This document shows positions 12,066 through 23,400 of a DNA stretch of 64,000 bases, piece after piece; the first letter of the stretch is position 1; each line of letters begins with the position of its first letter. Origin of the DNA: Poronia punctata (taxonomy: Eukaryota; Ascomycota; Sordariomycetes; Xylariales; Xylariaceae); assembly GCA_022579005.1 (NCBI GenBank), contig MU401507.1, positions 126,066 through 190,065 of the forward strand. The letters are read 5' to 3'. The translations under genes and the position numbers were made by a program. Under the pieces are notes generated by a model. It searched no databases. It had not been told where the DNA came from and saw nothing but the letters and a program-made list of their open reading frames with translations.

Positions 12066-13069
12066 AAACATCAATAACGCAGAAATCTTAATTGTGTTTA
12101 CATGGAACGACGGCTCAAATACAGCAGGGTATCGTGGCTTGCATATTCCAAATCAGACCATACGTAACGCAGAATGGGATATAGTTGACGGTATGACCGT
12201 CGTTGGGGGGATATCGATGAGTAATGACAGAAAAACGATGTGCGAATTAGAAAAGACAAACAACACAATGACAACCCGGCTGCGATTATGGAGGGACATG
12301 GTTGTCCATATCAGAAGACCGAACCGTTCGACTATCACTGATGGACACCAGCCCTCCAAAGTTCGTCCGGATCCCGTTCACTCTGCTTGGTTCTGTAACC
12401 CTATGCAGCAAACGAAAAGCGTAACCCCGCCTAATCCTCCTTCCGAAATGGACATTGAGAAATGAGACACGACAAGACAAATAGTGGGGAGAAGTATCGA
12501 GATAGAAAAAGTATGTTTCCAGCAACACCTCGCCCCGTTCCAAATCCGCCATACCCGAAACTACATCCCACAACCCAACGCAAAATAACACAACCCAGCA
12601 CAGCTCGCAGCATTGGTATAACAGTAATGGTTACTCCGTCACTCCGTTTCGTCCCAGTTCCGTTTCATACCCGCCGTGTCTTCATTCCAGATCGTCCGTC
12701 CATTCATATAGCGAAGAAAAAAAAGGCCCAGAAATTTCTCATACGTCCCCGTGTATCCTCGTTTTTTTCCTTCGTCTTAGATTGGCTCGTGCTTCGAGTC
12801 CTTTCCCTAGAAATAGGGCCTTCCTTGGTCCAATATTGTTTTTTGTTCCTTTGTCAAGATATTGGGAGACTGTATTGCATATTATACAGACGACATATCC
12901 ATCCCGTCGCGGGTCGATAGGATAAGAGGAAACGCCCATGCCCCTTCTAAATGCTTACGGCTCCGAGGCTGGTGGTATATAAGCGCTGCTGACATTGTAA
13001 GTGCGGTCGCTGTAAGCACTAGAGAGCGTAGGTGATGTTGATTATGGCTAACCACTTAGCACCCCCCGC
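10572..13069. other. Intergenic, simple repeats and an assembly gap
   Basis: No gene is supported. It contains a C-tract (about 10,908-10,920), several TACCTACC-type motifs, the homopolymer/gap region (11,814-12,061), and weak open frames at 12,153-12,939 on both strands that look like chance frames. It separates the divergently placed promoter of the DUF2011-type gene from the 3' end of the VIB-1-type gene. Confidence 0.55.
11814..12061. repeat. Homopolymer A/T tracts flanking a 10-N gap
   Basis: An A tract of 48 (11,814-11,861), CG, and another A tract of about 31 precede a run of ten N at 11,924-11,933. After the gap, a T tract is followed by a long A tract (about 11,992-12,061), making a T-run/A-run inverted repeat able to fold back on itself. 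The N run is an assembly gap of unknown true size. Tract lengths are unreliable. Confidence 0.85.
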
Positions 13070-15418
13070 TTACGTTGAGCTCCACGAGTAGTTATAGTTG
13101 CTTGAGGCAGTCGGGTGCTCGTTCTTGACCGATATCGAGTGGCTAGATTTGTACGGGTCTCGATACGAGTACGGTCCGCTCTCGTTCGTTGACGATCCAT
13201 TATGGTACGCATGCACAGTTGAGCTGCTCGTTTCGCCGGCCGACGTGGTCCACGACGATGTCGACGAATAGTAATCCCTGGCAGGAGGATGTGACGAGCC
13301 GGCTGAGGCTGCTGACCCGCTCGTCCCCTCTGGACCACTGGTACCGTATGTGGATGGGTTCTCGTAGGTTGTCGTTGACGGCGGGCCGTACCGGTACTCC
13401 GACGTGGCCTCGTTCGTGAGCGAGCTCGTACTCGGATGGCTTCCGTGCCGGGGACTTTTGTTCGGCCGCGGGTTCGAGTCGACATACCTCGGTACGCTGA
13501 GAGCGCTGTGTTCCGCACCCCCTGCGGAACTTCCCAAGGTTGGTGTAGTTGCGGACAACTGCGAAGGTGCCGAAGACCCCGGGGCATAGGGGTACTGCGA
13601 CCGGATCGGTGGTGGCTGCTGTTGATCTGTAGCTGATAACGAAAGCTGCATCGAAGGCATCGACGTCTGCAGGGGTAACTCTGCGGGCTCGTGTGGATAC
13701 CCAGGTGCTCCAGACGCCGGGATCTTATGGTACGGATCCGCCGCCATGGTACTCGGTGGGTAACTAGCATTTGCCGATCCTGGCATGCCAGTCATGGGCA
13801 GAGGGCCGGGTCCATTCCAGCCAGAAGAGTATGACCTAGGTTCTTTGTTATTATAACGCTCTCAAGTCGGGCACGATTGGTAATCGGCTTCTCGTCCACG
13901 ACGCCGTGTCCCTCTCCCCTTTTACGGAGAGTGTAGGATCAAAGAACCTCAATCCTGCGTGGCAATAGGAGCTATAGAAAGGTATAAACTTACTGCGACC
14001 TGACGGTCATGGGGCTCCCCGGGATTTTAGCGGCGTTGAAAGTGAATGCCGTCCTGGGGAGCTCGAGCCGGAGCTTTGGATCATGGGGCTTTACTGCCAA
14101 TGGTCCGGCCACAATACCCAACCCTGTCTCGACTAGCGCTTGGCCACGTGAGCCTGCGCTTGAACCCAGTAGCGGAATCTCTTTTCGCGCCTGGAAATTC
14201 CGTGGACTTCGCCCCCTTACTACAATCGGCGCTGTCGTCGATTCCGCTAAAGCTGTCTTCGTCCCATTCGCCAGCGAACCCATGACCTTGAGGTGTAGGA
14301 CAAAGTGCTGCTGGAGTTCTTTTCGTCTCCCATTGTTTGCCGTCGCTCTACCAGCACCCAGTGTTAGCATTTGTCAAATACCGGCCGCAAGACTCAGCCT
14401 CTGGCTCCCTCTCTTCACGCCTTTCCAAATTACACCCTCACAAGAACATAAGGAACATGCCTGGAAAACTCACATTCTGAATTGTAGACGCCGCCAGCCG
14501 ATGGGATACACGGCGTATTCGCCCTCGGGCTCCTGCCCGTCATCCGGGAACGGAATCAAGGGAAGAGACGGGGGCTCTTGATCCGGTGTTTGAGGAAGTT
14601 CCGGCGAGTTTGGTGGTGGTGTCTTCCACGGTATTACGATGAGACGAACCGGATGGCCATCGACAGACTCGATAGCGGAAATGGTGACCTCCATGCTGTT
14701 GACTGGCACGGACTCACCAGTTTCGGCCATAATGACTGATAGATAGTTGGCCGCGCGGCGTGATGAGCGACCCGCTGATTTGGAATAGGTTTCGCCGGTA
14801 GCACGTTAGCTCGGGCTGCAGCATTGCCCCCTCGTTCGTGTTCGCGGGCATTTCCGACAGGAAAAACATGCCATGCAGTTGGGCTGATAGCTCCAGATGC
14901 TGCATGCGCCCGTGTTGGTCCACAATAGTGTGCTTGTCCTGCACTGGCCTAAACGACAACAACTTGTGGTCGTGGTTTACCGAGAGTTTCGATCCATCAT
15001 CCCTTAGGTCTTGGACAATCTCCTGATACGGGGGATGCGGTGTGGCTTGCTGCTGCTGCTGCTGCTGGTGGTGGTGATGTTGACTCGCCTGGGCCTCGCC
15101 GCCATGATGCGGCCTTTTGAGGCTGGGATAGCTGTGATGCGGTGTTAGCGAGGACTGCGGGTACCTCTCATAGGGCTCCGGCTCCTCTGGTGCGTAGCGC
15201 GGATACGAGTACGGATGGTCGATGCTGTGGTGGCTGCTCCGGGGCCGTCCTGGATGTTGTTGTGAGGAAGCAGACGTTGTCGTCGCCGAATCCATGGTGT
15301 TCGGATATCGAGCCGACAGAGGAACTGGGGCGCCGCCGTAGTTCGACCAAAGACTACTGTGCGCTGGCTCCGGTTTCAACTCTGCCATGGTCGTCGTTAA
15401 CGTCGCTGTGGTGGACAT
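13070..15418 (-). CDS. vib-1: VIB-1/XprG-type NDT80/PhoG transcription factor, frame broken
   Basis: Exons: 15418-14474 (containing the frame break), 14347-13994 and 13835-13070, with introns of 126 nt (GTGAGT...GGTAG) and 158 nt (GTAAGT...CCTAG). Frame-corrected length is about 686 residues, close to Neurospora VIB-1 as I recall it. The start at 15418 was chosen because the upstream extension has no ATG. The N-terminus is His/Gln/Pro-rich (CAG/CAC runs). The NDT80/PhoG DNA-binding domain follows, with the blocks KLLSFRPVQDKHTIVDQHGR, LTCYRRNLFQISGSLITPRG, VTISAIESVDGHPVRLIVIP, YPIGWRRLQFR and APIVVRGRSPRNFQARKEIP. The tail is Ser/Pro/Tyr-rich. In Neurospora and Aspergillus these proteins control heterokaryon-incompatibility genes and extracellular proteases on starvation. 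At 14739-14746 an ATAG tandem duplication shifts the frame within the DNA-binding domain; read literally the protein ends after 234 residues. Confidence 0.88.
14739..14746 (-). other. 4-bp tandem duplication breaking the vib-1 frame
   Basis: The plus strand reads ATAGATAG (minus strand CTATCTAT). Upstream on the minus strand the frame reads ...TPRGQLSIS and soon stops; downstream, conserved coding resumes in another frame with MAETGESVPVNSMEV. Dropping one 4-bp copy joins both parts as PRGQLSVIMAETGES without loss of conserved sequence. A splice explanation would need an intron of about 36 nt that removes the conserved SLITPRG segment, which is unlikely. Confidence 0.75.
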
Positions 15419-18287
15419 GAGAGCATTTCTCCAGTCGTGCTGGACCCTGTGCGTATATTCGCTGCGCGCGCGCGGTGCCACCACCGCTAAGCCGCAGACT
15501 TTCGAACTTTGCGCTTTTCCAAATTTCCTTCCTTTTTAACCACTTTCCGGACTTCAAGGTCGACGTTACTGACTGTATACAGTATTACCTAGAGCGCCAG
15601 AAGGGAGTATAGAAATAAAGAAGGCTCGCAAGATAGAGACGGTTTGACTATTAGTAGGCCCTCCTGCGGCGGTAATAGGGAGGATGTCGTTGGCCTGTTG
15701 GGTGGGACGGGAAGGGGGTCATGCAGAGCCTTGTGTGGTTAGAATAGAGTGTGGGCTTGACAAAAGCAAGGTTGCAGGCCGAGTGTACTTGTATGAAATG
15801 GGAATCGGACGCGGTAGATGTGCCTCGAGATGGGGTGTGTTTTCTGTTTTGTGCAGATGGGTACGTATAACCACAGCGCAATCTACCGCCAAAGGGGGTT
15901 GGTCGACCGTTAACGATTATCAATAAAATAACCCCCCCAAACTCGAGCAGAACAAGCGGATGAGCTCCAGGTTCTGGTTCTGCTTCAGGTTCAGGGACAA
16001 GGCCTGGCTCAGGAGACAAGGCCTGATAATTTGGGGTCCGCGTTAGTCAAGGATATTTTAGAAACAACCAAGCAATCAAGCAACCACTCTGGAGTCTGCA
16101 TGTCCAGTAGGTCCCAGTACGTACAGTGTATATGCAGCCGGACTGGGAAGGAGATGGAGGTAATGGAGATCTGCTAATGGACAGGTAGAAGGTCCTGGAC
16201 CACAAAATTCGAACCGGGACGTGCCACTTGTGGGGTACAGCCTACGGGCGGACTGGCAGGCCCTGTCCTGTGACATACAACCCGCGCCGAAATTATCTCC
16301 CTCTTCACGGGCCTGTGACGGGGCCATCCTGAGTTGACAAGCCGACGGACGAGCAGATAGGGCTAAATTAGCGTAGCCCTTTGCCTGTCGTAATTATCGT
16401 TTACCCTAGAGAAGCGACGACCATCTTCTCTAGCTACATAAAGAGTCTACAAAGGCAGTCTCGTGTTATTTGGGGAGGTGTCGAGTCTGGGCCTCATTAC
16501 TCTTTCTCTTTTTACTTATTACTTACGCGGCAATATGTACACACATGTGTACAGGGTACAAGCTCTAGATATGGAATGATGCCGAACAAGGTTGCTGAAT
16601 AAGGTATTGGGAACCAACTGGGACTAAGCCTAGAATAGGAAGGGGATTGGCACATAGATGTTGCTTTTAACTTGTATCGGCAAGTGCCACCATCCATAAC
16701 CCAAGCCTATTTTTTTTTCTTTCCGTCTGCCGACCCTAACAATAGCCTTCTTACGGCATTTTTTAGTAACGTAGGTTAGTTGGGGACAGCTATCACATTT
16801 GTCCACAAGGCTCTCTCCCGTGTAGGCGCGACTGTTTTACGCAGCCACTGTGGGTAAGTATGACGGCAGGCAGGGCAGTGAACGAGGCAAAGTGGGTGGA
16901 GGGGGTGGGAGAGAGGAGACCGAGTAGGCAGGTAAGAGGCGACATGGATCTTTATGGAGGCGCGCAACAAGGGGGAGGGGGGGAAACGAGTTACCCTAGG
17001 TTTATCGACGACGGCGACGAAATGTTAGAAATACATCTAGTCCGTGAATATCCTCGCGCTCACTCACACAGGCACAACCCACAGATGTCTTTGGAGCGCA
17101 CGCTAGAGTAGACACGTCCAAGAGTTTCCTGTAATCCCATCTTACCCCCTCCACGGCTCCTCCCTCTTTCCGCTCCTTCCCCCCCGGTAGCAAAAGCAGT
17201 GTACCAGATACACCTCTCCACCCAACCATCTAAAAACAGTTACTGTATCGACATCCTGTCCACTCGAGCAGGAAGAAGGTATGTATCCTGTACAGTACTT
17301 GTATGTAGGCATGTATATATGTAGGTAAAGTACTTTTAAGTAAAGGCATTATGTCGAGTCTTGCCTCTCTTCGTCCTGGCCTGTACGTACATACGCACGT
17401 AATTACGATACAGCACTTGAACAAGCCTAGACTAGTAATCTAGCCTGATCAGCGATTAGGAAAACCTCCGAGTACTTTTCCTCGATGAGGGATAGAGGCC
17501 CGCTCTTTCTCTCAAAGCCGTTGGGCAAAATTCAAATTCAGAGCGAAAAGGGGAAGGCGCCGGCGACATGGGTTGGTTGAGATACAAAATACCTACTGAT
17601 GTACCCCGATACACGTACAATCCAATTATAAAAATCGGTTTGCGAGATTGCCAGCGACCGGGGGAGTTGGCGGGGACCCCAGTAAGCTCGCTTCGCGCAC
17701 AGAAAACAAAAAGCAGGCTAGGTTGCGGCGCGAAGCCATCCTTGTTCCTGGTGATGAAAACCACCATTTTGTTCTGGACTGACTGGCTATCTATCTACCT
17801 AGGTACCTACTTTATACCGCGTTACAGATCTACGTGCCGTAATTACCTGTTGATTAGTGTTCTTAACTTTCTACGCGTACAAGTAAAAATAAGAATAAGC
17901 AGATGGCATGCCGTACGTACTATATATGTGGAGAGATGAAGCTAATCTAGAGAGGCACACAAAGGTTAGTCCGTGGCCTAAATAAGCGTTAGTAAGTATG
18001 TACTCGAAGACATGAGTATACCTTGTTACTTGTTTGAGCATCCCGCTCCAACCTTCAAAATATTCCACGCCGCGAGAATAGATGGAGCCGCAGTTTGGTT
18101 TATCTAAAGTTTATGTACTTGGATCGCTGAAATTGGCTGTATAATGCGTATTGGATCTAGGTTAGAATAGTTCATCGGGTGGCGGCCGGACTAGGAACAA
18201 GTCGAATACCGTTTGGCACTAGGGAACCTCGCTTGAAAGTAGCGGCCCGCAGACTCGCCGAGGTCGAGAGCGCGGAGCTATCTAACC
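15419..18287. other. Intergenic, upstream of the VIB-1-type gene
   Basis: About 2.9 kb with no supported gene. Long leaders and promoters are usual for this transcription factor class. Open frames here (for example 15,651-16,019 minus and 17,568-17,939 plus) are short, show no recognisable domains, and lie opposite one another. Confidence 0.55.
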
Positions 18288-18289
18288 TA

Positions 18290-18694
18290 CAGTGGGTACT
18301 CACTAGAAACGAGCAAAACCAAACTTTTTTTCTAAACTTACAACTGCAATAACTTTGTTAATTAATAAGATATAAGGTTATACGTAGTTTTAATATATTA
18401 GGCATGCTATAATAAACATAAATAAAAAAAGAAAAATTTAATACCTATTTTATTTATTTAATTATACATGTTTTAAGTTTATGCTAATAAAGTAGGTAAG
18501 TATATTCTTTAATAATTAAATTAGAAAAATAGGTATACCTTAAGTACTTACATAATATAAAAGCTAATAATAGCCGCTATATACCTTTATTTTTAATAGA
18601 TATTAGACTATGTTGTAGTTATGTTATGTATCGTTAAACATGTTGAGTTTTGGTGTAAAACATCGTGGTGCTCGTTTCTAATGGGTCCCCACTG
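18290..18694. mobile_element. 405-bp inverted-repeat element with TA duplication (Tc1/mariner-type MITE)
   Basis: Left end cagtgggtactcac followed by tagaaacgagca, and right end (reverse complement) cagtggggacccat followed by tagaaacgagca, form imperfect terminal inverted repeats of about 26-28 bp. The element is flanked by TA on both sides (18288-18289 and 18695-18696), the target duplication typical of Tc1/mariner transposons, including the fungal Fot1/pogo group whose ends often begin CAGTG. The interior is AT-rich and has no open frame, so it is non-autonomous and probably RIP-affected. It sits in otherwise normal-composition intergenic DNA. Confidence 0.82.
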
Positions 18695-18696
18695 TA

Positions 18697-20389
18697 CCTG
18701 CCTACCTTTCTCACTATATATATATCTATTACCTACACGAGTACATATACTTTTTAAGTAACTACTTTGGAATGGTTTTCGTTATCAAAAGACATCAAAG
18801 AGTCAACTAAGCAATATTACGTTACACAGAATGGTCGAAATGTCAACGTCCCCGTATTGGACGCGATATACCCACTACTCAGTACTTGGTCTAGTTGAAG
18901 GTATTGTCGACGAGACCTTTCTCGAACCAGCAGCGCGTCGGTTGACTCGGCTGCTGAGTGTTACAGCGCAAACCGGCAATACATTTAGTAGCAACACAAG
19001 AAACAGAGGAGATTGTATGGGATGCAAGTTGTGCTCAGTATCACCAATTACCTAATACAAGGACGTATATACCCATAGGTTACCAGGTAAGTAAGTACCT
19101 ATAGCTACAAGCGGACAATGTAGGCTGATAACCACCTAACCTTGGGCCGCGCCGCCGCAAGTTAGGCAGCTATCTAGACAGGTTGTCAGACAGGCAACTC
19201 CATAAGGTAGGCAGGCTGAGAGACAATACGGCCGGCCAACCTAGGTTAGTTACTTACCGACCTACTCGACCTATGTATGCCGGAAGTGCGTTCATACACA
19301 CCAATAATATGTACGGTATGTAAGCACACATCGGCCGGTACTCGCGTTGCAAGCCTAGCATCACTTCACATATTATGTAGGCATGGCCTAGGTAAATACT
19401 GCTTCCTGCGTGTATCCGTGCTACCTCCCTCCATTCAACATCCGCCCCGAACGCATTACACAAACGGGGTTTCTTTGGTGGATGGGATATGCGGAGGATA
19501 CAGATCACATCGCATTTGCCCTGGGGGCGCTCTCTAGTTCACCACATGCCCGATTAGGACCGACACTGCCTAGTCTAGGAGCGGGCAGATCCACTCGGCT
19601 GCTTTACTGCTTCCATTAGACCCCTGACATATCCATCTCGGAGAGCCATCCAGCGCCATTCAGGGTCATGCAGACGCTTTTGGGGAGGGTGACACAACAG
19701 CAAGCTAGATGTTCGCGGTCTTCCTATCCAGTAAACATGTTGCCGTTCGCGCAGGGCCGGCATCGTAATCATCGTTCGTAAGTGGTACAGTTGTGTACGA
19801 CCCATACTCGACTTTTTCCCTGAGTCCTGACTGCATGAGACTCCAAAGCAGGCAAGTCTGTCTAGAGCGAGAGCAAGGCGCGGGCTCGAGACGGGCTCGA
19901 GACGGGCTCTAAGATGGGTCACGATACGAGTGGGTATATGCGAGTCTTGGATGTATGCGACTGCCGACTCCAATGAGGATCTATGTCTGCCAGATGCAGT
20001 GTTGTACGAAGAGGGCATTGCGCCCTGTCCACCTGCCCCAACTCTGTCGTCATGGCGCGCAATGTCAAAGGACGACGAACGATGATTGACAAGGGCAATG
20101 CATTCGACAGTAGGTACCAATAATAGCTGGTGCGCTCCAAGTGTGAGCTATGTAAGGTCCAAGCCGCGCTGGTGAAGCCGTTTCTTGTCAAGGGCATCCC
20201 AAAGTAAAGTGTTTTAATTGGAGGGAATTGTGACGAAATACAACCAATATCCTCCTGTCGTGTGTATCAATGGCGTCCACTCAATTCTACCCGCGCTGAT
20301 GAAATACCTAACTTGCAGAAACTAATTTACCATGTGTCTAGGTTACTTTAGTCTACTAGTTTACCGGTTGCAGTAATATACAGTGCTAA
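18697..20389. other. Intergenic between the MITE and the LINE-like block
   Basis: Normal base composition with TACCTA/TAGGTA motifs. The longest open frame (19,575-20,120 minus, 181 codons) has an irregular, Arg/Ser-rich composition, no recognisable domain and an overlapping frame (19,919-20,197). I do not support it as a gene. Confidence 0.5.
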
Positions 20390-20406
20390 GGTTAGTATTT
20401 AATATC
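20390..20406. repeat. 17-bp direct repeat, left copy (target-site duplication)
   Basis: The sequence ggttagtatttaatatc is repeated perfectly at 27834-27850, at the two edges of the AT-rich block. The flanking bases differ on both sides, so the match is exactly 17 bp. Confidence 0.85.
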
Positions 20407-23400
20407 GAGCTTAAAGTTTTTTATTTGTTTGCACCACTACCTTAGCTGCTTATTTAGTTTTTTATTTTTATTGGTTTAAATTAACCCTTATTGTCCTTTA
20501 TACTTTGCACCCCTGTTTTTATGTAATATAAGCTTTATAGTTTTTTAGCTACCTTAAGCATTTTAATATTTTTTTTTTTCCTTTAGCTTTTTTTAGGCTG
20601 CTTAGCTTTTTTTAAAATTTTTACCTTTGCTATATGCTTATAGCTTTATTTAAGTAGTTAGCTAGCAAGTAGCCCTCTTTTTTAAAATGCTTGTATATAA
20701 AGCCTAATAAAAAAAGTTAAACTTTAAGGCATACTTGCTATTATTTAGCAGATTACTAGTTACTTAAGCTATAAAAAACTATAGTTTATATATTTTTTTT
20801 TATAAATTGTTATAGTTAGTTAATGTTATATAAAATATTATTAATTAATATAGTTAATTATTATTACTTAGTTATTTACTTTTTTTGTTAAGGTTTAAAT
20901 TTAAAGTATTAATAGTAATAGTATTAATGTTAGCTTTAACTTTATTTTAAGTTTATATATAGTAATAGTTATAAGCTAGGTTATGATTTAAAAATAAAAG
21001 CTTTTTAGTAATTTTAACGTTTTTTAGTAACATTTTCTATATTAAATAAAAAACTTTTTTGTTTTTTTTTTTATTTTAATATTTTTTATTTAAAGTAACA
21101 GTTTTATTTATTATTACTTTTATTTAAATTATATTATAAAAGTACTTAACTGCTTTTTAAAAGTTTTAAAAAAGGTGCAATTTTTAAAATAAATAGCTAA
21201 AGTATGCTAGCTATAATACTTAAACTGCTATTTAATAGCAAACTAACTACTTTTTAAAAGTTGTGCTAGTTATATATAGCAGCGTTATTATTAGTTTAAT
21301 TAGCTTGTTTTTAGTTTTTAAAAGCGCTAATGCTTTTTTGCTAAAAAATGTTTAAATTTTTATAAACTTTTTTTAAATTAATTGTATAACTACGCAGTTT
21401 ATTTAAATATGCTTTATAATATAATTACTACTATTTATTAAATAGTGTTAAGCTTTAAAAGTTTTTTAAAATATATTTATTTTAGTAATAATAGCTTTAT
21501 ATAAAAATTTTTATAAAAAATCTTTAGCTTTAAAAATATATTATTTAATTTAAACTGCTTTTTATATTTTTAATTTTTTAGTATAAGTTTTAAATTTATT
21601 ACGTAGTACGTTTACTATATATGTTATATTGCTTGCAATTTTTAGTTTGCTTTTTATTTTAGCTTTTAATAAATGCTTATATACTTATAAAAAGCTATAA
21701 GTTTATATTTAATTATTACTTATATTAAGTAAATAGTGTAGTTTTAAAAATCGTTACTATTGTTATATTTTAGCTAATTTAGTTTTTTATTTTTTTAAAG
21801 CTAGGTTTTAAAGTTTTTAAATAGTTAACCTAGCTTAGTTATATTTTTTAGCATTTTAATATTATAAAATTAATAATATATTTATTTTTAGGTTTTATAC
21901 GTTTTTTAAAACCTTTACCTTTTTTGTTTATAAATTTTTTTAAATTTTTAATTTTTACGTTTAAGCCTTCTTTTTAGTTTTATATAATAAGCCTAAGTAG
22001 TACTAAATATAAATATTTATAATTTTATTTAATATAGTAGGTTTTTTTAATTAAATAAAATTGCTTTTTTATAGTTTTTTTTATTTATTATAAAACTACT
22101 TATAATTTTATAGCTATAAAAAAGTGCTGCTTATTTATTACATTTATAAGTATTATATTATAAAGTAAAAAATAAAAGTAGTAATATTTGCTTTTTTAAT
22201 AGCAAGCTATTTGTTTAGCTACACTTATAGTAAGTTAAAGTAAGCAATTGCTTTGCTTACTATACTAAATATAAAAGCTATAATAATATACTATAAGCTT
22301 TAAGCACTTGCTTTTTTATTTATATATAGCTTATATGTTTAAAGTCTTGCTATTTTTTATTAGTATAGCTTTTTTTTTTATATTATTTGCTAATATATTT
22401 TTTTAATTTTAGCTTTTATAAGGCCTATATTAATAAACCTTGCTTAGTACTATATTTATAATATAATTAAAAAGTTAGCAATAAAAATTTTGCCTTTTAT
22501 TAACAGGTAGCATTAAAGCTATAGGTTTTTAGTTTTTTTATATTTTTTAACTATTTTTTTTAAAAACTATATTATTATATAGTATTAGTTTTTTTTATTG
22601 CTTATTAGTATTTTTAAGTGCTTATAAAAATTATTTTTAGTTAGCATTTATACTTAGTTAATAAAAACGTTTATAACGTTTTTTACTTTTACTAAAAAAG
22701 ACTTTTTTTAGTTAATTTTTAATTTACTTGCTATACTATAGTTGTTTAAAATTTTTTATAGCATATTTATTTTTACTTAATTATTAAAAACTACGATAAT
22801 ATTATTAACATATATTAGCAACTTTATAACCTTTATATTAAGCAGCATACTTTATAATTTTTAGCAATTTGCTATAGTTTTTATAAAGGCTTTAATAATA
22901 AGTATAAATAGCAAGCAGCTTATAAGGTTACTTTATTAAATACTACTATTTACTAATACTTTATTGTTAAAGTAGCTATTTATAAAAAGTTAAATTATTA
23001 CTTTATTATATAAAGCTTTAATTTATTTAATAAAAAATTAAAAGATGCTAAAAGACTTTATAAACTTTTAAAAAAAGTTATATAAAACTTTGTTATATGC
23101 TTTTTTTTAGTTTAAAAAAAGTAAAGCAACGCTATTATTTTCTTTACTTTTAAAGTTTTAAATTAGCTGCTATACTGCTTTAATATTATTATTTATAAGT
23201 TTACTTAAAAAAAAAGCTAACTACTATTTTCTTATAACTTTTTTAAGCGCTTTAATTAAGTATTGCATTATAATTTTAGTAAAAATTTTATAATTAACGT
23301 TTATTAAAAATAGTAGTTAATAGTTTTTAAAAAGTTCTAGGTCCCTTTTTTTTAATAGCATTACTAGCATTTTTTTTATTTATTTATTAAGTACTTTATT

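Noticed and set aside
13048..13770. 240-codon Arg-rich frame on the minus strand
   Set aside because: It overlaps the VIB-1-type last exon in another frame; composition (Arg/Thr/Pro) is that of a shifted reading of a Ser/Pro/Tyr-rich exon.
16195..16225. tRNA B-box-like text (GGTTCGAATTTTG on the minus strand)
   Set aside because: The T-arm stem does not pair and no A box or cloverleaf can be formed.
19575..20120. 181-codon minus-strand frame
   Set aside because: No domain, no codon-use or splice support, and overlapping frames; likely chance in non-RIP intergenic DNA.
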